Position numbers and translations under genes: made by a program. This document shows positions 38,439 through 47,726 of a DNA stretch of 64,000 nucleotides, one piece after another. The notes beneath the pieces are model-generated. The model did not search any database. It was given only the letters and a program-made list of their open reading frames with translations, and was not told the DNA's origin. The DNA comes from Pseudomonas cavernicola. Its GTDB lineage: Bacteria; Pseudomonadota; Gammaproteobacteria; Pseudomonadales; Pseudomonadaceae. The DNA lies in assembly GCF_003596405.1 (NCBI RefSeq), contig NZ_QYUR01000006.1:186001-250000 (forward strand). Reading direction: 5' to 3'. The number at the start of each line of letters is the position of its first letter. The stretch's first letter is position 1.

Positions 38439-40271
38439 TTAGCGGGTTTTCGCGCATGCCTGGGGCACACGTAGGCGCAGCCCGGCACGCGTGCCCTTCC
38501 CTAGCTGGCTCTCCAATTCCAAACTGCCCCCCATGCAATCCGCCAGTCGACGACAAAGGGCTAAGCCGAGGCCACTACCGCCGCGGCTGATGCGTTCCAT
38601 ATCCAGCGGCAGAGCGAACGGCTCAAACAGCATGGGCAGTTCGACGCTAGCGATGCCAATGCCACTGTCACTGACCACCAGTTGCACCTCCACCTGCGCC
38701 TTGCCACAGGGAGTCGCCTGCAGACTCACTTCGACGCCACCATGGTCGGTGAACTTCAGAGCATTGCTGAGCAAGTTGTTGAGTATTTGTAGGTAGCGGT
38801 GCGGGTCTAGCCAAACCTCAGCCGCCACTGCCACCGAGCAGGTCAGCGTCAAACCCTTCTTGCTGGCTTTCGCGGCGTAGCGCTCCACGCCTTGTTCGGT
38901 CAGGGCCCGCAGATCCGTCGGCTCGCTCTCAAGCATCAGCCTGCCCGACTCCAAGCTGACAAGGTCGCGAAGATCTCCTATCAATCGCAGCAGTGTGCCA
39001 TTGGCTTCGCGGGCGATGTGCAAGGCTTCTTGTCCGCGCACGGATAAACCACTGTCCTCACCTGCCAGGTCCAGCATGCCGCCAACCACGTTCAACGGTG
39101 CACTGAACTCCCGACCAATGGCAGTGAGGAAAGCCCCCTTCGAGCGATTGGCCGCTACGGCCTGCTCCTTGGCCCCACTCAGCTCCAGCAACAGGTTCTC
39201 GCGCTCGGTAATATCCAGCCCACCGCAGATCATCCCCAGCAATTGCCCCTTACTGCCCCGATAAGGCATGCCCCAATGCTGCAAGACCCTGCGCTGCTCG
39301 TGACTCTGCAACTCCAGATCGATGGTGTAGGGTTCAGCCCGTTCGATCGCGCGCAGGTAGCGCGCCTTGAAGCCTTCGACATCCGCTGCCGGCAACCAGC
39401 CAAGATCCATAACACAACGACCTTGCATCTCGGCCAAACTCAACCCGATGAAGGCGCAAAACGCCTGATTGCAAAACAACAAACGACCATCCCCATCGCA
39501 CACGTGCATTTGCACGGGCATGGATTGAATCATGCTGCGCAATAGCTGCAGCTCACCCTCCATCGCCTGGAACTGTTCGGGGTGAGGCTCCGGGGCACTC
39601 TCCTTACCTTCCAGCAAGCTATTGCGACGGGCAATCTCGGCCAGTTCGACCAGAGAACTGGCATGCAACTTCTGCATTAACCGCGCTTTGTAAGTGCTCA
39701 CCGTCTTGAAGCTGATAGCCAACTGCTGGGCGATGCTCTGATTGGAAAAACCCTGAGCCAGGTACTGCAACACCGTAAGCTCACGTGCGGACAACTGATG
39801 GAGAACTTCGCTCCCGTCCTCCTCCGCGTGCGCGGGGTCATGCACCTCCAGCGCCTCACGCGGAAAATAGCTGCGCCCATGCAGTACGGCCCTTGCCGCA
39901 CTGCGCAACTCCTGCAGATCATCGTGTTTACTGACAAACCCCTGGGCTCCCGCCTGCAGGCAGCGCCCAGCGAAATGACCGGTATCCTGCGAGCTGTAAA
40001 CCAACACTTTGAGCGTCTTGTCGTGCATTTTCAGACGACGAATCACATCCAGCCCACCCAGTTTGGGAATGCTTAGCTCCAGAATCACCAGATCCGGTTG
40101 CGTATCCCGATGCAGCGCCAACGCATCCAGCCCGTTATCCGCCTCGGCCACCACCTCATGCCCCTCCGCTTCCAGCTTCAGGCGGATGGCCTTTCTGATA
40201 ATCGGATAACCATCGACGATCATGATTCGGCTCAACTGCTCGCCCCCTCTGCTCTTGTCTGCTGCATCCAT
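38439..40271 (-). CDS. REC-LuxR-PAS-histidine-kinase-like fusion lacking both phosphotransfer residues
   Basis: A 610-residue protein with an unusual domain order. Residues 13-130 are a receiver domain, 158-205 a LuxR/NarL helix-turn-helix (LSARELTVLQYLAQGFSNQS), 245-355 a PAS domain ending ITERE, and 360-605 a kinase-like region. The receiver phospho site is Glu65 (DLVILELSIP) instead of Asp, and the acidic pair reads VDG rather than VDD; Lys115 remains. The H box is FLTAIGREFSAPLN, with Arg387 where the phospho-His should be. The ATP-binding boxes look intact: ILNNLLSNALKF (496-507), DSGIGI, GGSGLGLAL. It may be a DNA-binding regulator steered by PAS sensing and ATP binding rather than phosphotransfer. 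Confidence 0.85.
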   Translation of the reverse strand: MDAADKSRGGEQLSRIMIVDGYPIIRKAIRLKLEAEGHEVVAEADNGLDALALHRDTQPDLVILELSIPKLGGLDVIRRLKMHDKTLKVLVYSSQDTGHFAGRCLQAGAQGFVSKHDDLQELRSAARAVLHGRSYFPREALEVHDPAHAEEDGSEVLHQLSARELTVLQYLAQGFSNQSIAQQLAISFKTVSTYKARLMQKLHASSLVELAEIARRNSLLEGKESAPEPHPEQFQAMEGELQLLRSMIQSMPVQMHVCDGDGRLLFCNQAFCAFIGLSLAEMQGRCVMDLGWLPAADVEGFKARYLRAIERAEPYTIDLELQSHEQRRVLQHWGMPYRGSKGQLLGMICGGLDITERENLLLELSGAKEQAVAANRSKGAFLTAIGREFSAPLNVVGGMLDLAGEDSGLSVRGQEALHIAREANGTLLRLIGDLRDLVSLESGRLMLESEPTDLRALTEQGVERYAAKASKKGLTLTCSVAVAAEVWLDPHRYLQILNNLLSNALKFTDHGGVEVSLQATPCGKAQVEVQLVVSDSGIGIASVELPMLFEPFALPLDMERISRGGSGLGLALCRRLADCMGGSLELESQLGKGTRAGLRLRVPQACAKTR

Positions 40272-40407
40272 CCGTTTACGGCTGAAGACTAGCTTATCGG
40301 CCGCAGCCCGCTTCCGGACACGCCCTGTTCATCCCTAGAGCGCTGAACAAAGGTAATTCACGGACTACCGGGATGGCCTTTACCAAAACGGCGGCCACTT
40401 TGCCTTT

Positions 40408-40656
40408 TCACAACTGACCATCCGCCGCCACGCGCACATATTTCGCGTCGAAGCGCAGCTTCACGTTGTTGGCATTGCCCAACGTGGAACCATCGGCGAA
40501 TTGCATGCCGACGACATCGGCATTGGCGGCACCTTCCCCCAGCAGGCCCTTGTCGAAGGAAAAGCGCCGAACCTTGTCCATGGTCTCGCGCAACGTGGCC
40601 GCACTGGCGAAGTCATAGGCGCTGGCCGGCGTATAAAACGGCTGGGGCTGCGCGAG
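40408..40656 (-). pseudogene. 3' remnant of an NMT1/TauA-type ABC transporter substrate-binding protein
   Basis: An 83-codon open stretch with no start, bounded upstream by an in-frame TAA (40657-40659). RRFSFDKGLLGEGA, VGMQFADGSTLG and NVKLRFDAKYVRVAADGQL resemble the C terminus of taurine/sulfonate-type binding proteins as I remember them. No permease or ATPase gene is present. A deletion remnant. Confidence 0.6.
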
Positions 40657-40955
40657 TTAGGCATCGTAGCTAGCAAGGTCGGTAACCGCTGTGATTGGTC
40701 GAATAGGGCAGTATCCAACGTCGCTGCCGTACCGATTCCAGCTATCGCGAGCGGCAGAGTGGCCTGGGTTATCGGCAAACCTGTGAACGTCATTACGCGA
40801 AGCCATTTAAGAAGCCTTCGGCCAAGGGCGTGGGGCGAAGACAGCCTGCTTTGCTGGAACTTCATGTGCGACTTCTGCAAATGAGCGGCAAGGGTCGATT
40901 CCTGCCTTTCGCTACTGCCTGGACCCAAAGGGTTATTACCTTCCCCGCTTCACAT

Positions 40956-40976
40956 AGCCCCGGATGGGGCTTTTTT
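40956..40976 (+). terminator. Terminator hairpin in the remnant region
   Basis: AGCCCC and GGGGCT around GGAT, then TTTTTT. No intact gene precedes it on the plus strand, so it is probably left from a lost gene. Confidence 0.7.
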
Positions 40977-41032
40977 ATAGTGCGTCTCAGGACTAGCGTA
41001 GAGATAGCTGCTATTTGGGTTGTGACCTCTAT

Positions 41033-41185
41033 ATGAAAAGCTGGCTAACCCTCATCACCGGCTTGCCGACTGCAAACGCCACCGCTCGCATGCGCGCGTG
41101 GCGAGCACTTAAAGCCAGTGGCGTCGCCGTACTCCGCGATGACGTCTACCTGCTGCCGGACAGTGAAGCGTGCCGTTATTCCTAG
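41033..41185 (+). pseudogene. N-terminal fragment of chrB (chromate resistance regulator)
   Basis: 50 codons from ATG 41033. MKSWLTLITGLPTANATARM and RAWRALKASGVAVLRDDVYL match the ChrB N terminus as I remember it; full ChrB proteins are about 300 residues. The frame ends right after LLPDSEACRYS, and no chrA lies nearby. A truncated remnant. Confidence 0.7.
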
Positions 41186-41195
41186 TGCTCTTCAC

Positions 41196-41681
41196 TCATA
41201 GCTTGTAGCCGATCTGCCGCAACAAATTCTTCCGCCATAGGATGTCGTCGTCACCTTCGATGCCATTGGCACAGAAGCCATCCACCACGCCCAAGACACC
41301 TCGCCCCTGTTCCGTCTCAGCGAGAATCACTTCAGTTGGATTGGCTGTTGCGCAGAAAATGCGGCATACCTCTGGAACCATTTTGACGGTGTTCAACACG
41401 TTCAGCGGATAGAAGCCGTCCCCGAGGAAAATGATGAAGCTATGGCCGGCGGCAATGGCTTTCGCATTCTTCTGGGCAAGTTCGATCATGGCGGTATCGG
41501 TGCCAGACCATCGCACCAGGCATTTGCCTGAGGCTTCACAAAAGGCCACGCCAAACTTGATACCTGGCACGGCAGCAACCAAGGCTTCGTGGATGTCCTC
41601 GACGGACTTGATGAAGTGCGTCTGACCAAAAATGAAGTTCGTAGCTTCCGGCTTATCGATTTTCACGGTGATGAGTTGCAT
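41196..41681 (-). CDS. Adenosine-specific kinase family protein (DUF355)
   Basis: A 161-residue protein. MQLITVKIDKPEATNFIFGQ, FGVAFCEASGKCLVRWSGTD, HSFIIFLGDGFYPLNVLNTV and ATANPTEVILAETEQGRGVL are characteristic of the family known from archaea and bacteria, for which adenosine/AMP binding was proposed. A GGAGGAG ribosome site precedes the ATG. Its real reaction is uncertain. It lies among gene remnants in the accessory block. Confidence 0.8.
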   Translation of the reverse strand: MQLITVKIDKPEATNFIFGQTHFIKSVEDIHEALVAAVPGIKFGVAFCEASGKCLVRWSGTDTAMIELAQKNAKAIAAGHSFIIFLGDGFYPLNVLNTVKMVPEVCRIFCATANPTEVILAETEQGRGVLGVVDGFCANGIEGDDDILWRKNLLRQIGYKL

Positions 41682-42003
41682 CTCAAACTCCTCCTTTCCT
41701 GATGTTGTTTAACGGTGCGGAAATCATGAAGTGCTATCACAGGGTTCGAATCAGGCCATCAGATGCCTTCACCACACAACATAGTGGTTAAGCCAAGGGG
41801 CGGCGGAACACCGTCGCAGCGAACGAAGTGAGCAATTTGAATGCTATCAGGGCCGGTATGTGTTGCATGGCCAAGCATCTCAGAGCCAAGTACCCGGCCC
41901 TAGCGAGTCAGTGGCCGCTTGAGCTCCGTGCGCCAGGTGGCCGGGGTCAGGGTTCGAATCTGGGCCCGCGACGTAGCACTCCCAGGGGTCCCGGGCTTCG
42001 GGG
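41682..42003. other. Intergenic region without a supported gene
   Basis: About 320 bp. It contains two GGTTCGAATC segments (near 41742 and 41949) that look like tRNA T-loops, but no acceptor or anticodon stems were found around them. Confidence 0.4.
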
Positions 42004-42180
42004 TTATCCCTCGGCGGCGACCCAGACAAGAAACTCGGCCCAAGTCGCGCCACGGCCCTCGTAGGGACCGTGGTAGACAGTCCGTGCCACCGTTGCAGCG
42101 GGCAATTGCCCCGCCTTCACGGCGGTATGGTTGTAGTACGCCATCTTGATAGTTGGTGCCACTGCTTCAACGTAGGCAAA
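42004..42180 (-). pseudogene. C-terminal fragment of a GyrI-like effector-binding domain
   Basis: About 58 codons. AGQLPAATVARTVYHGPYEG and ATWAEFLVWVAAEG resemble the C-terminal half of GyrI-like/AraC effector-binding proteins. The upstream part of the frame (to 42264) is not similar, so the gene is cut by a rearrangement. Confidence 0.6.
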
Positions 42181-42285
42181 CAGGCGAACCTGGTCGCAAT
42201 GACGCCCCGCCCGTCCGCATACCTCCAACGTTAGGCGTTTCTGCGCACTCCCTAAAACAAACATTCGACCGTGTCGAAAACATAA

Positions 42286-42345
42286 AATAGGGGGGACAGA
42301 CTACGTTTTTAACAAATTCGGGTATGTCCCCTATTACCCCTTCGG
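42286..42345. repeat. GGGGACAG...CTGTCCCC-type dispersed element, first copy
   Basis: ATAGGGGGGACAGACTACGT is followed by TATGTCCCCTATTACC, an imperfect inverted pair. The same words recur in reverse orientation at about 48583-48632. Confidence 0.6.
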
Positions 42346-42443
42346 TAAGCCTGACAAGCTTCAGGGGGCATCGCGAGACTTGCCAACCAGCAGGCAAGCT
42401 GTTGCGTTTAAAATGTGGCGTAACGGATAACTGATGATTAGCT

Positions 42444-43403
42444 ATGAATTCAGACGCCATCGCTACCTTGCAACACCATTTAATCTCCGAGTTAAGCACT
42501 GCACCGAGCGACGCTCGTCGCCTATTTCACGGTAGGGGGCGACGCTGGCTGGGGCTTGAGGACATCACCGTTGACTGGTTACAAGGCGTGCTGTTGGTCT
42601 CGCTATTCAGGGAGCCAAATGAACCCGACCTCGTCGCGCTAACGCAAATGCTGATGGCATTGACCCAATCACCCGAGTGGCTGCAAACCCAAGCGCATAC
42701 ACTCTTGCTGCAACACCGCTACCTCCAGGACAGCACAATGGAATGGCTGCTGGGGGATCCAGTTGATGAGTGGCTTATCACTGAGGATGGCCTGCGCTTT
42801 AAATTGGATTTGGGCAAAAAACAAAATACGGGTTTGTTTTTAGATATGCGCTATGGCCGCCGTTGGGTTCGCGCCCAGGCCAAGGGTAAGCGCGTGCTGA
42901 ATCTATTTGCTTACACCTGCGGTTTCTCTGTTGCTGCCATTGCCGGTGGCGCTGAGCATGTGGTGAATCTGGACATGTCCAAAGCGGCCTTAAGCCGTGG
43001 GCGGGACAATCACCGGCTAAATCAGCATGATCTAAGTCGAGTGAGTTTTTTAGGACATGAGTTGTTTAAATCTTGGGGAAAAGTAAAAAAATACGGCCCC
43101 TATGACCTGATCATCATCGACCCACCCTCTTTCCAGAAGGGTAGTTTCGTACTGAGTCAGGATTATCAAAAAGTCCTGCGCCGTCTGCCTGATTTGCTTA
43201 CCGCACAAGGTGACGTATTGGCTTGCACAAATGACCCTGCCATAGGCCCTGACTTTTTAATCGAAGGCGTAGCCAATGAGGCGCCGAGCCTGCGTTTTGA
43301 GCAGCGGCTAGAAAACCCGCCAGAGTTTGCCGACATCCACCCCGACGGCGGGTTGAAAGCGTTAGTGTTTACAAAAAAACGCCGCGTCTCCGCCAACGCT
43401 TAG
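42444..43403 (+). CDS. Class I SAM-dependent methyltransferase, RlmI/RlmK-like
   Basis: A 319-residue protein. The SAM-binding region is VLNLFAYTCGFSVAAIAGGAEH (about 150-171) with the acidic ribose contact in VNLDMSK. The catalytic loop is IIDPPSFQKGS (about 216-226), as in rRNA m5C methyltransferases of the RlmI type; no N-terminal PUA domain is present. Codon usage is less GC-rich than the backbone, in line with transfer. The substrate is unknown, rRNA being likeliest. Confidence 0.83.
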   Translation: MNSDAIATLQHHLISELSTAPSDARRLFHGRGRRWLGLEDITVDWLQGVLLVSLFREPNEPDLVALTQMLMALTQSPEWLQTQAHTLLLQHRYLQDSTMEWLLGDPVDEWLITEDGLRFKLDLGKKQNTGLFLDMRYGRRWVRAQAKGKRVLNLFAYTCGFSVAAIAGGAEHVVNLDMSKAALSRGRDNHRLNQHDLSRVSFLGHELFKSWGKVKKYGPYDLIIIDPPSFQKGSFVLSQDYQKVLRRLPDLLTAQGDVLACTNDPAIGPDFLIEGVANEAPSLRFEQRLENPPEFADIHPDGGLKALVFTKKRRVSANA

Positions 43404-43457
43404 CCCCACCATGAAGGGGGCAGACTTATACATGCACTCGAATGTCGCCTTTGGGTC

Positions 43458-45136
43458 CAGGCTGTGTGAAAACCCTCGGGATTGTCTAACCTTCTGGACG
43501 TCGAGATCGTAAGGGGGACGATCATGAAGCGATTCATTGAAGGCGAGGCTCGAACTCAAGTCACCTTGCTGCCGGAGTGTTTGGACGATTACGTGGCTGA
43601 AGAAAATCCGGTGCGTGTGGTCGATGTCTTCGTCGACGAACTCGACTTGGGTGCGCTCGGTTTTGAGGGTGTTGCCCCTGCCACGACCGGTCGCCCGGCC
43701 TATCATCCAGCGGTCTTGCTGAAGATCTATATCTACGGCTATCTCAATCGGATTCAGTCCAGTCGCCGGCTTGAACGTGAGGCCGAGCGCAACGTGGAGT
43801 TGATGTGGCTCACGGGGCGCCTGGCCCCGGACTTCAAAACCATTGCCGACTTTCGCAAGGACAACGGCAAGGCCATTCGTAACGTATGCCGTCAGTTTGT
43901 CGTGCTTTGCCGTAACCTCAATCTCTTCTCTCAGTCGATCATCGCCATCGACGGCAGCAAGTTCAAAGCCGTAAACAACCGCGACCGTAACTTCACCCAG
44001 GGCAAAGTGAAGGCACGCATGCAACAGATCGAACAAAGCATCGATCGCTATCTTGCGGCGATGGATTCGGCGGATCGGGCAACGCCGGAGGTAGCCGAAG
44101 CCAAGGCTGAGCGGCTGAAGGAAAAAGTAGAAACCCTGAAACAGCAGATGCAAAAACTCAAGGCCATCGAGGCGCAGTTGCGCGAAAGCCCAGACCAGCA
44201 AATCTCTCTCACCGATCCTGACTCGCGCTCAATGGCCACGAGCGGCCGAGGCACCGGCACGGTCGGCTACAACGTACAAACAGCGGTCGATGACAAGCAT
44301 CACCTGATCATCGCCCATGAAGTCACCAACGTTGGGAATGATCGAGCGCAGCTCAGCAACATGGCGAATCAGGCGCGTGAGGAGGCCGGAGTCGAGACAC
44401 TGATGGTTGTTGCCGACCGAGGCTATTACAAGGGCACGGAAATCGTCGCTTGCGAACAAGCCGGTATCGCCACCTTCGTTCCTAAACCGCTGACGTCCAG
44501 CAGCAAAGCTGAAGGTCGATTCGGCAAGCAGGACTTCATCTATGTTGCCGCTTCGGACGAGTATCGGTGCCCGGCGGGACAATCACTGATCAGGCGGTTT
44601 TCCTCGGTGGAAGATGGGATGTTGCTGCACTGTTATTGGTGCTCGGTCTGTCAGGCCTGCTCGATGAAAAAGCAATGCACGACGGGCAAAGAGCGTCGGG
44701 TAAAACGCTGGGAGCAGGAGTCGGTACTCGATGCGATGCAGCTTCGCCTGGAGCATGATCCCGGGAAAATGAAAGTCCGCCGGCAGACCGTCGAACATCC
44801 TTTTGGGACACTCAAATACTGGATGGGCGCCACCCATTTCCTGACCAAAACCCTGCCGAGGGTGAGCACTGAAATGAGCCTTCATGTGCTTGCCTATAAC
44901 CTCAAGCGAATGATGAGTATCTTCGGCATCCAGGGATTACTTGAGGTGATTAAAGCGTGAAGCAAACCGCCGAATCATCAGCCTGCGGCTGACCAGAGCC
45001 CCTGAGTCGGCCCAGGCAGCCACATAGGGGGCTGAACGATCTGCGTAGACCAATCGGGTACTTCTTTTGCAAATTCCTCAGGTGAACTGCGCAAGCTTCA
45101 GTTTTTAACCTGCCCAGCGAGTTTTCACACAGCCTG
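43458..45136 (+). mobile_element. IS1182-family insertion sequence with GGTC direct repeats
   Basis: A 1679-bp element. The left end CAGGCTGTGTGAAAAC (from 43458) is the exact inverse of the right end GTTTTCACACAGCCTG (to 45136). GGTC stands immediately outside both ends (43454-43457 and 45137-45140) in direct orientation, the expected sign of a 4-bp target duplication. It contains one transposase gene. Ends and transposase are intact, so it may be active. Confidence 0.9.
43524..44960 (+). CDS. IS1182-family transposase (DDE)
   Basis: A 478-residue DDE transposase. The N-terminal domain has LLPECLDDYVAEENPVRVVD and ILKIYIYGYLNRI-like text; catalytic candidates are IAIDGSKFKA, VVADRGYYKG and the C-terminal HPFGTLKYWMGATHFLTK. 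A Cys-rich segment (CYWCSVCQACSMKKQC) lies near residue 375. ATG 43524 follows AAGGGGG. The coding frame appears undamaged. Confidence 0.93.
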   Translation: MKRFIEGEARTQVTLLPECLDDYVAEENPVRVVDVFVDELDLGALGFEGVAPATTGRPAYHPAVLLKIYIYGYLNRIQSSRRLEREAERNVELMWLTGRLAPDFKTIADFRKDNGKAIRNVCRQFVVLCRNLNLFSQSIIAIDGSKFKAVNNRDRNFTQGKVKARMQQIEQSIDRYLAAMDSADRATPEVAEAKAERLKEKVETLKQQMQKLKAIEAQLRESPDQQISLTDPDSRSMATSGRGTGTVGYNVQTAVDDKHHLIIAHEVTNVGNDRAQLSNMANQAREEAGVETLMVVADRGYYKGTEIVACEQAGIATFVPKPLTSSSKAEGRFGKQDFIYVAASDEYRCPAGQSLIRRFSSVEDGMLLHCYWCSVCQACSMKKQCTTGKERRVKRWEQESVLDAMQLRLEHDPGKMKVRRQTVEHPFGTLKYWMGATHFLTKTLPRVSTEMSLHVLAYNLKRMMSIFGIQGLLEVIKA

Positions 45137-45138
45137 GG

Positions 45139-45312
45139 TCAGGACTTGCCCTTGGTTACCTTGGCCTTGGCTTCGCCACCGTACGCTGGACCATTGAACC
45201 CAGGTCCAGTCCCATTGCGGTAAGCGTAGCTCTTCGCAGCTATCGTCGCGGCACTTAACGCTGTAATGCACAGGACGATTACCGACAGCGACCTGACCGT
45301 TGTCGTCCGCAT
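45139..45312 (-). CDS. Possible small secreted peptide beside the IS
   Basis: 57 codons. MRTTTVRSLSVIVLCITALS resembles a signal peptide, followed by a short Gly/Lys-rich tail (AYGGEAKAKVTKGKS). The stop codon overlaps the right GGTC copy, so the IS landed at or in its 3' end. No clear ribosome site was found and no family is recognised. It could be a chance frame. Confidence 0.3.
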   Translation of the reverse strand: MRTTTVRSLSVIVLCITALSAATIAAKSYAYRNGTGPGFNGPAYGGEAKAKVTKGKS

Positions 45313-45736
45313 AGGTGAACCGCTCAAAGCCTACCGAACCGTCAGTGGATCTGGCCCTCTCGAATGGGTTTTTGGGTTTCCCTTCGCAGGAGAGCACGTC
45401 TTAGGTCAGTTGATGTAAAAAAATACACCAAGTAGGGAAGGTCGCGACGAGCAGCCAGAAGCGCCGCCATGGCAAGCATAGCTGCGGGATTTTACTGAAG
45501 GGCTGTGTTCGGCCAGAAACGGGCACTCGACGACAACTGTTGAGCGCTGGTGTAACGCCTCTTGGGAGCCATAAAGTCGATAAGCGCTTTCACTGCATAA
45601 CTGGCACACGTATCCGCAGCGAAAGGAATCGCAACCTGTACTCCTCCCAGCAACGAGTCGTCTCCCGCGCGTTGAGGCCAGGCTCGAAACCGCGACAGCC
45701 CGAGCCCGGGTCCTTCCTTCAGCGCCGTGGCAAGCG
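45313..45736. other. Intergenic region without a supported gene
   Basis: About 420 bp between the IS flank and ppnN. Open frames exist but lack ribosome sites and recognisable motifs. Nothing else is seen. Confidence 0.4.
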
Positions 45737-47131
45737 TCAGGCTCCGCTTTCCACCACCCGATAGCAGGGCACATAGGCCGCGCCGCCTGGCAGCTTCATG
45801 CGGTGCTGCTCGACGAACGCTTGTAGCAAGTGATCCAGCGGCTGCATCACGGCCGCATCGCCATGGATCTCGTAGCAGCCGTGCTGCTCGATCAGGCGGA
45901 TGCCCTTGTCTTTCACATTGCCGGCGACGATGCCGGAAAAGGCGCGACGCAGATTGGCCGCTAGCTCGTGAGGAGGCAAGTCGTGGCTAAGCTGGAGGTT
46001 GGCCATGTTGGCATGGGTGGGGTCGAACGGGCGCTGAAAGCCTTCGTCTATTTTTAGCAGCCAGTTGAAATGAAAGGCGTCGTTGCGCTCTCGGCGGAAC
46101 TGCTTGACCGCTTTTAATCCCAGGGCCATTTGCATTGCCACTTGAGCAGGATCATTGATGATGATCTGGTAAAAGCGCTGTGCGGCGTCCCCCAGAGTCG
46201 CGCCGACAAACGCGTGCAACTGCTGCAGGTAGCGCGCCGCACTCTTTGGCCCGGTCAGAATGACCGGGAACGGTAATTCTCGGTTATCCGGGTGCATCAG
46301 GATGCCAAGCAGGTAGAGGAACTCCTCGGCAGTGCCGGCACCACCGGGGAAAATGATGATGCCGTGGCCAACGCGTACGAAGGCCTCCAGGCGCTTCTCG
46401 ATGTCCGGAAGGATCACCAACTCGTTAACGATCGGGTTAGGCGCCTCGGCAGCGATGATTCCAGGTTCCGTCAGCCCCAGGTAGCGGCCGCCGTTGATCC
46501 GTTGCTTGGCATGGCCGATGGTGGCGCCCTTCATCGGCCCTTTCATCACGCCAGGCCCGCAACCGGTGCAGACATCCAGTTTGCGCAGGCCCAGTTCGTG
46601 ACCGACCTTCTTGGTGTACTTGTACTCTTCGGTGCTGATCGAATGGCCGCCCCAGCACACCACGATCTTTGGATCTACCCCGGGACGCAGGGTGCGGGCG
46701 TTACGCAGCAGATGGAAGACGTAGTCGGTGATGCCCTGGGAGCTGATCAAGTCGATGCGCTGGCTGTCCAGTTCGTTCTCGGTATAGACGATGTCACGCA
46801 GGGCGCTGAACAGCATCTCGCGGGTGCTGGCAATCATCTCGCCGTCGACGAAGGCATCCGCCGGCGCGTTGAGCAGTTCCAGGCGCACCCCTCGATCCTG
46901 CTGATGAATGCGAACCTCGAAGTCCCGGTAGGCATCAAGAATGGTCTTGGCGTTGTCAATGTGGGAGCCAGTGTTGAGGATCGCCAAGGCGCACTGGCGG
47001 AACAGCCTGTAGATGCTGCCCGATCCGGCTTCGCTCAGTTGCTGCACTTCGCGGTGGGACAGTGTTTCCAGGCTGCCCTTTGGGCTTACTTGAGCGTTGA
47101 TTACTTGTCTTGGGGGCATTCTAGGTTCCAT
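45737..47131 (-). CDS. ppnN: PpnN, nucleotide 5'-monophosphate nucleosidase (LOG family)
   Basis: A 464-residue protein. The LOG-type Rossmann core carries KIVVCWGGHSISTEEYKY (about 180), CTGCGPGVMKGPMKGATIGH and FPGGAGTAEEFLYLLGIL, the nucleotide-binding and catalytic segments. It cleaves nucleoside monophosphates (GMP, AMP and others) to the base and ribose 5-phosphate, so it can feed purine breakdown. The start is uncertain: ATG 47131 and ATG 47119 both fit; the frame extends further without similarity. Confidence 0.88.
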   Translation of the reverse strand: MEPRMPPRQVINAQVSPKGSLETLSHREVQQLSEAGSGSIYRLFRQCALAILNTGSHIDNAKTILDAYRDFEVRIHQQDRGVRLELLNAPADAFVDGEMIASTREMLFSALRDIVYTENELDSQRIDLISSQGITDYVFHLLRNARTLRPGVDPKIVVCWGGHSISTEEYKYTKKVGHELGLRKLDVCTGCGPGVMKGPMKGATIGHAKQRINGGRYLGLTEPGIIAAEAPNPIVNELVILPDIEKRLEAFVRVGHGIIIFPGGAGTAEEFLYLLGILMHPDNRELPFPVILTGPKSAARYLQQLHAFVGATLGDAAQRFYQIIINDPAQVAMQMALGLKAVKQFRRERNDAFHFNWLLKIDEGFQRPFDPTHANMANLQLSHDLPPHELAANLRRAFSGIVAGNVKDKGIRLIEQHGCYEIHGDAAVMQPLDHLLQAFVEQHRMKLPGGAAYVPCYRVVESGA

Positions 47132-47567
47132 GAAAGCGATGCCAACGAACCAGGAAGGGGGCCATTGCATCAGGATAGTGGGCGCCGAACGCATTGGCGC
47201 GCCGCTTGTTACGACAGTAGTTCTCGTCTGGGCATGGCGATGTCACAAGCCGCGCTGTGGATCTTTGCTCCAGAGGATGTGGATCAGCGAAATAGCGAGA
47301 TCCTTAGGGGCTGACAAGGAAATTCTGGAATCTGCTTTCAACGACTGAGTCGGACGCTGGCCACCATCTGATGTGCGCAAACATCCAGGCAACCATGGCG
47401 GGGTGACGCTGCAGATTTCTCCTGTCGATTGAGTATGACGGTTGCGGGCAGGACCGGTCACCCGGCAGAAGTAGAGCAGGTGCTGGATTCCGCCATCCAG
47501 CGATCTTGCCTTACGCAATGTCTACTTCTGGCCGATGTCAGCCTCTGCTCAACGGCCGCAATGGGTC
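47132..47567. other. Intergenic region between ppnN and the MITE
   Basis: About 430 bp with no convincing gene, hairpin or promoter that I could assign. Confidence 0.4.
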
Positions 47568-47726
47568 CAGGCTCTGTGAAAACGTTTTGAGTGCCAAGCG
47601 CTGATCAATCAATGATCAAATTTGGTGCTCTCTCGCGGATTCTATGCAAGCTAGCTCGGATAACTTCTGCATATTTCGCGTAGCAACGCGAACCTCAGAA
47701 TTGAGCGGGAGTTTTCACACAGCCTG
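47568..47726. mobile_element. 159-bp MITE with the same ends as the IS1182-type element
   Basis: The left end CAGGCTCTGTGAAAAC (from 47568) and right end GTTTTCACACAGCCTG (to 47726) match the IS ends at 43458 and 45136, with one mismatch on the left. GGTC flanks both sides directly (47564-47567 and 47727-47730). The interior of about 125 bp is non-coding and unrelated to the transposase. It is likely mobilised in trans by the nearby IS. Confidence 0.88.

Noticed and set aside
41735..41965. Two GGTTCGAATC segments resembling tRNA T-loops
   Set aside because: No acceptor, D or anticodon arms could be paired around either, so neither is called as a tRNA or attachment site.
45406..45774. A 122-codon minus-strand open frame downstream of ppnN
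   Set aside because: No ribosome site, no known domain and unusual composition; it overlaps the ppnN 3' end.
47243..47518. Short frames between ppnN and the MITE
   Set aside because: None has a ribosome site, signal sequence or recognisable motif.
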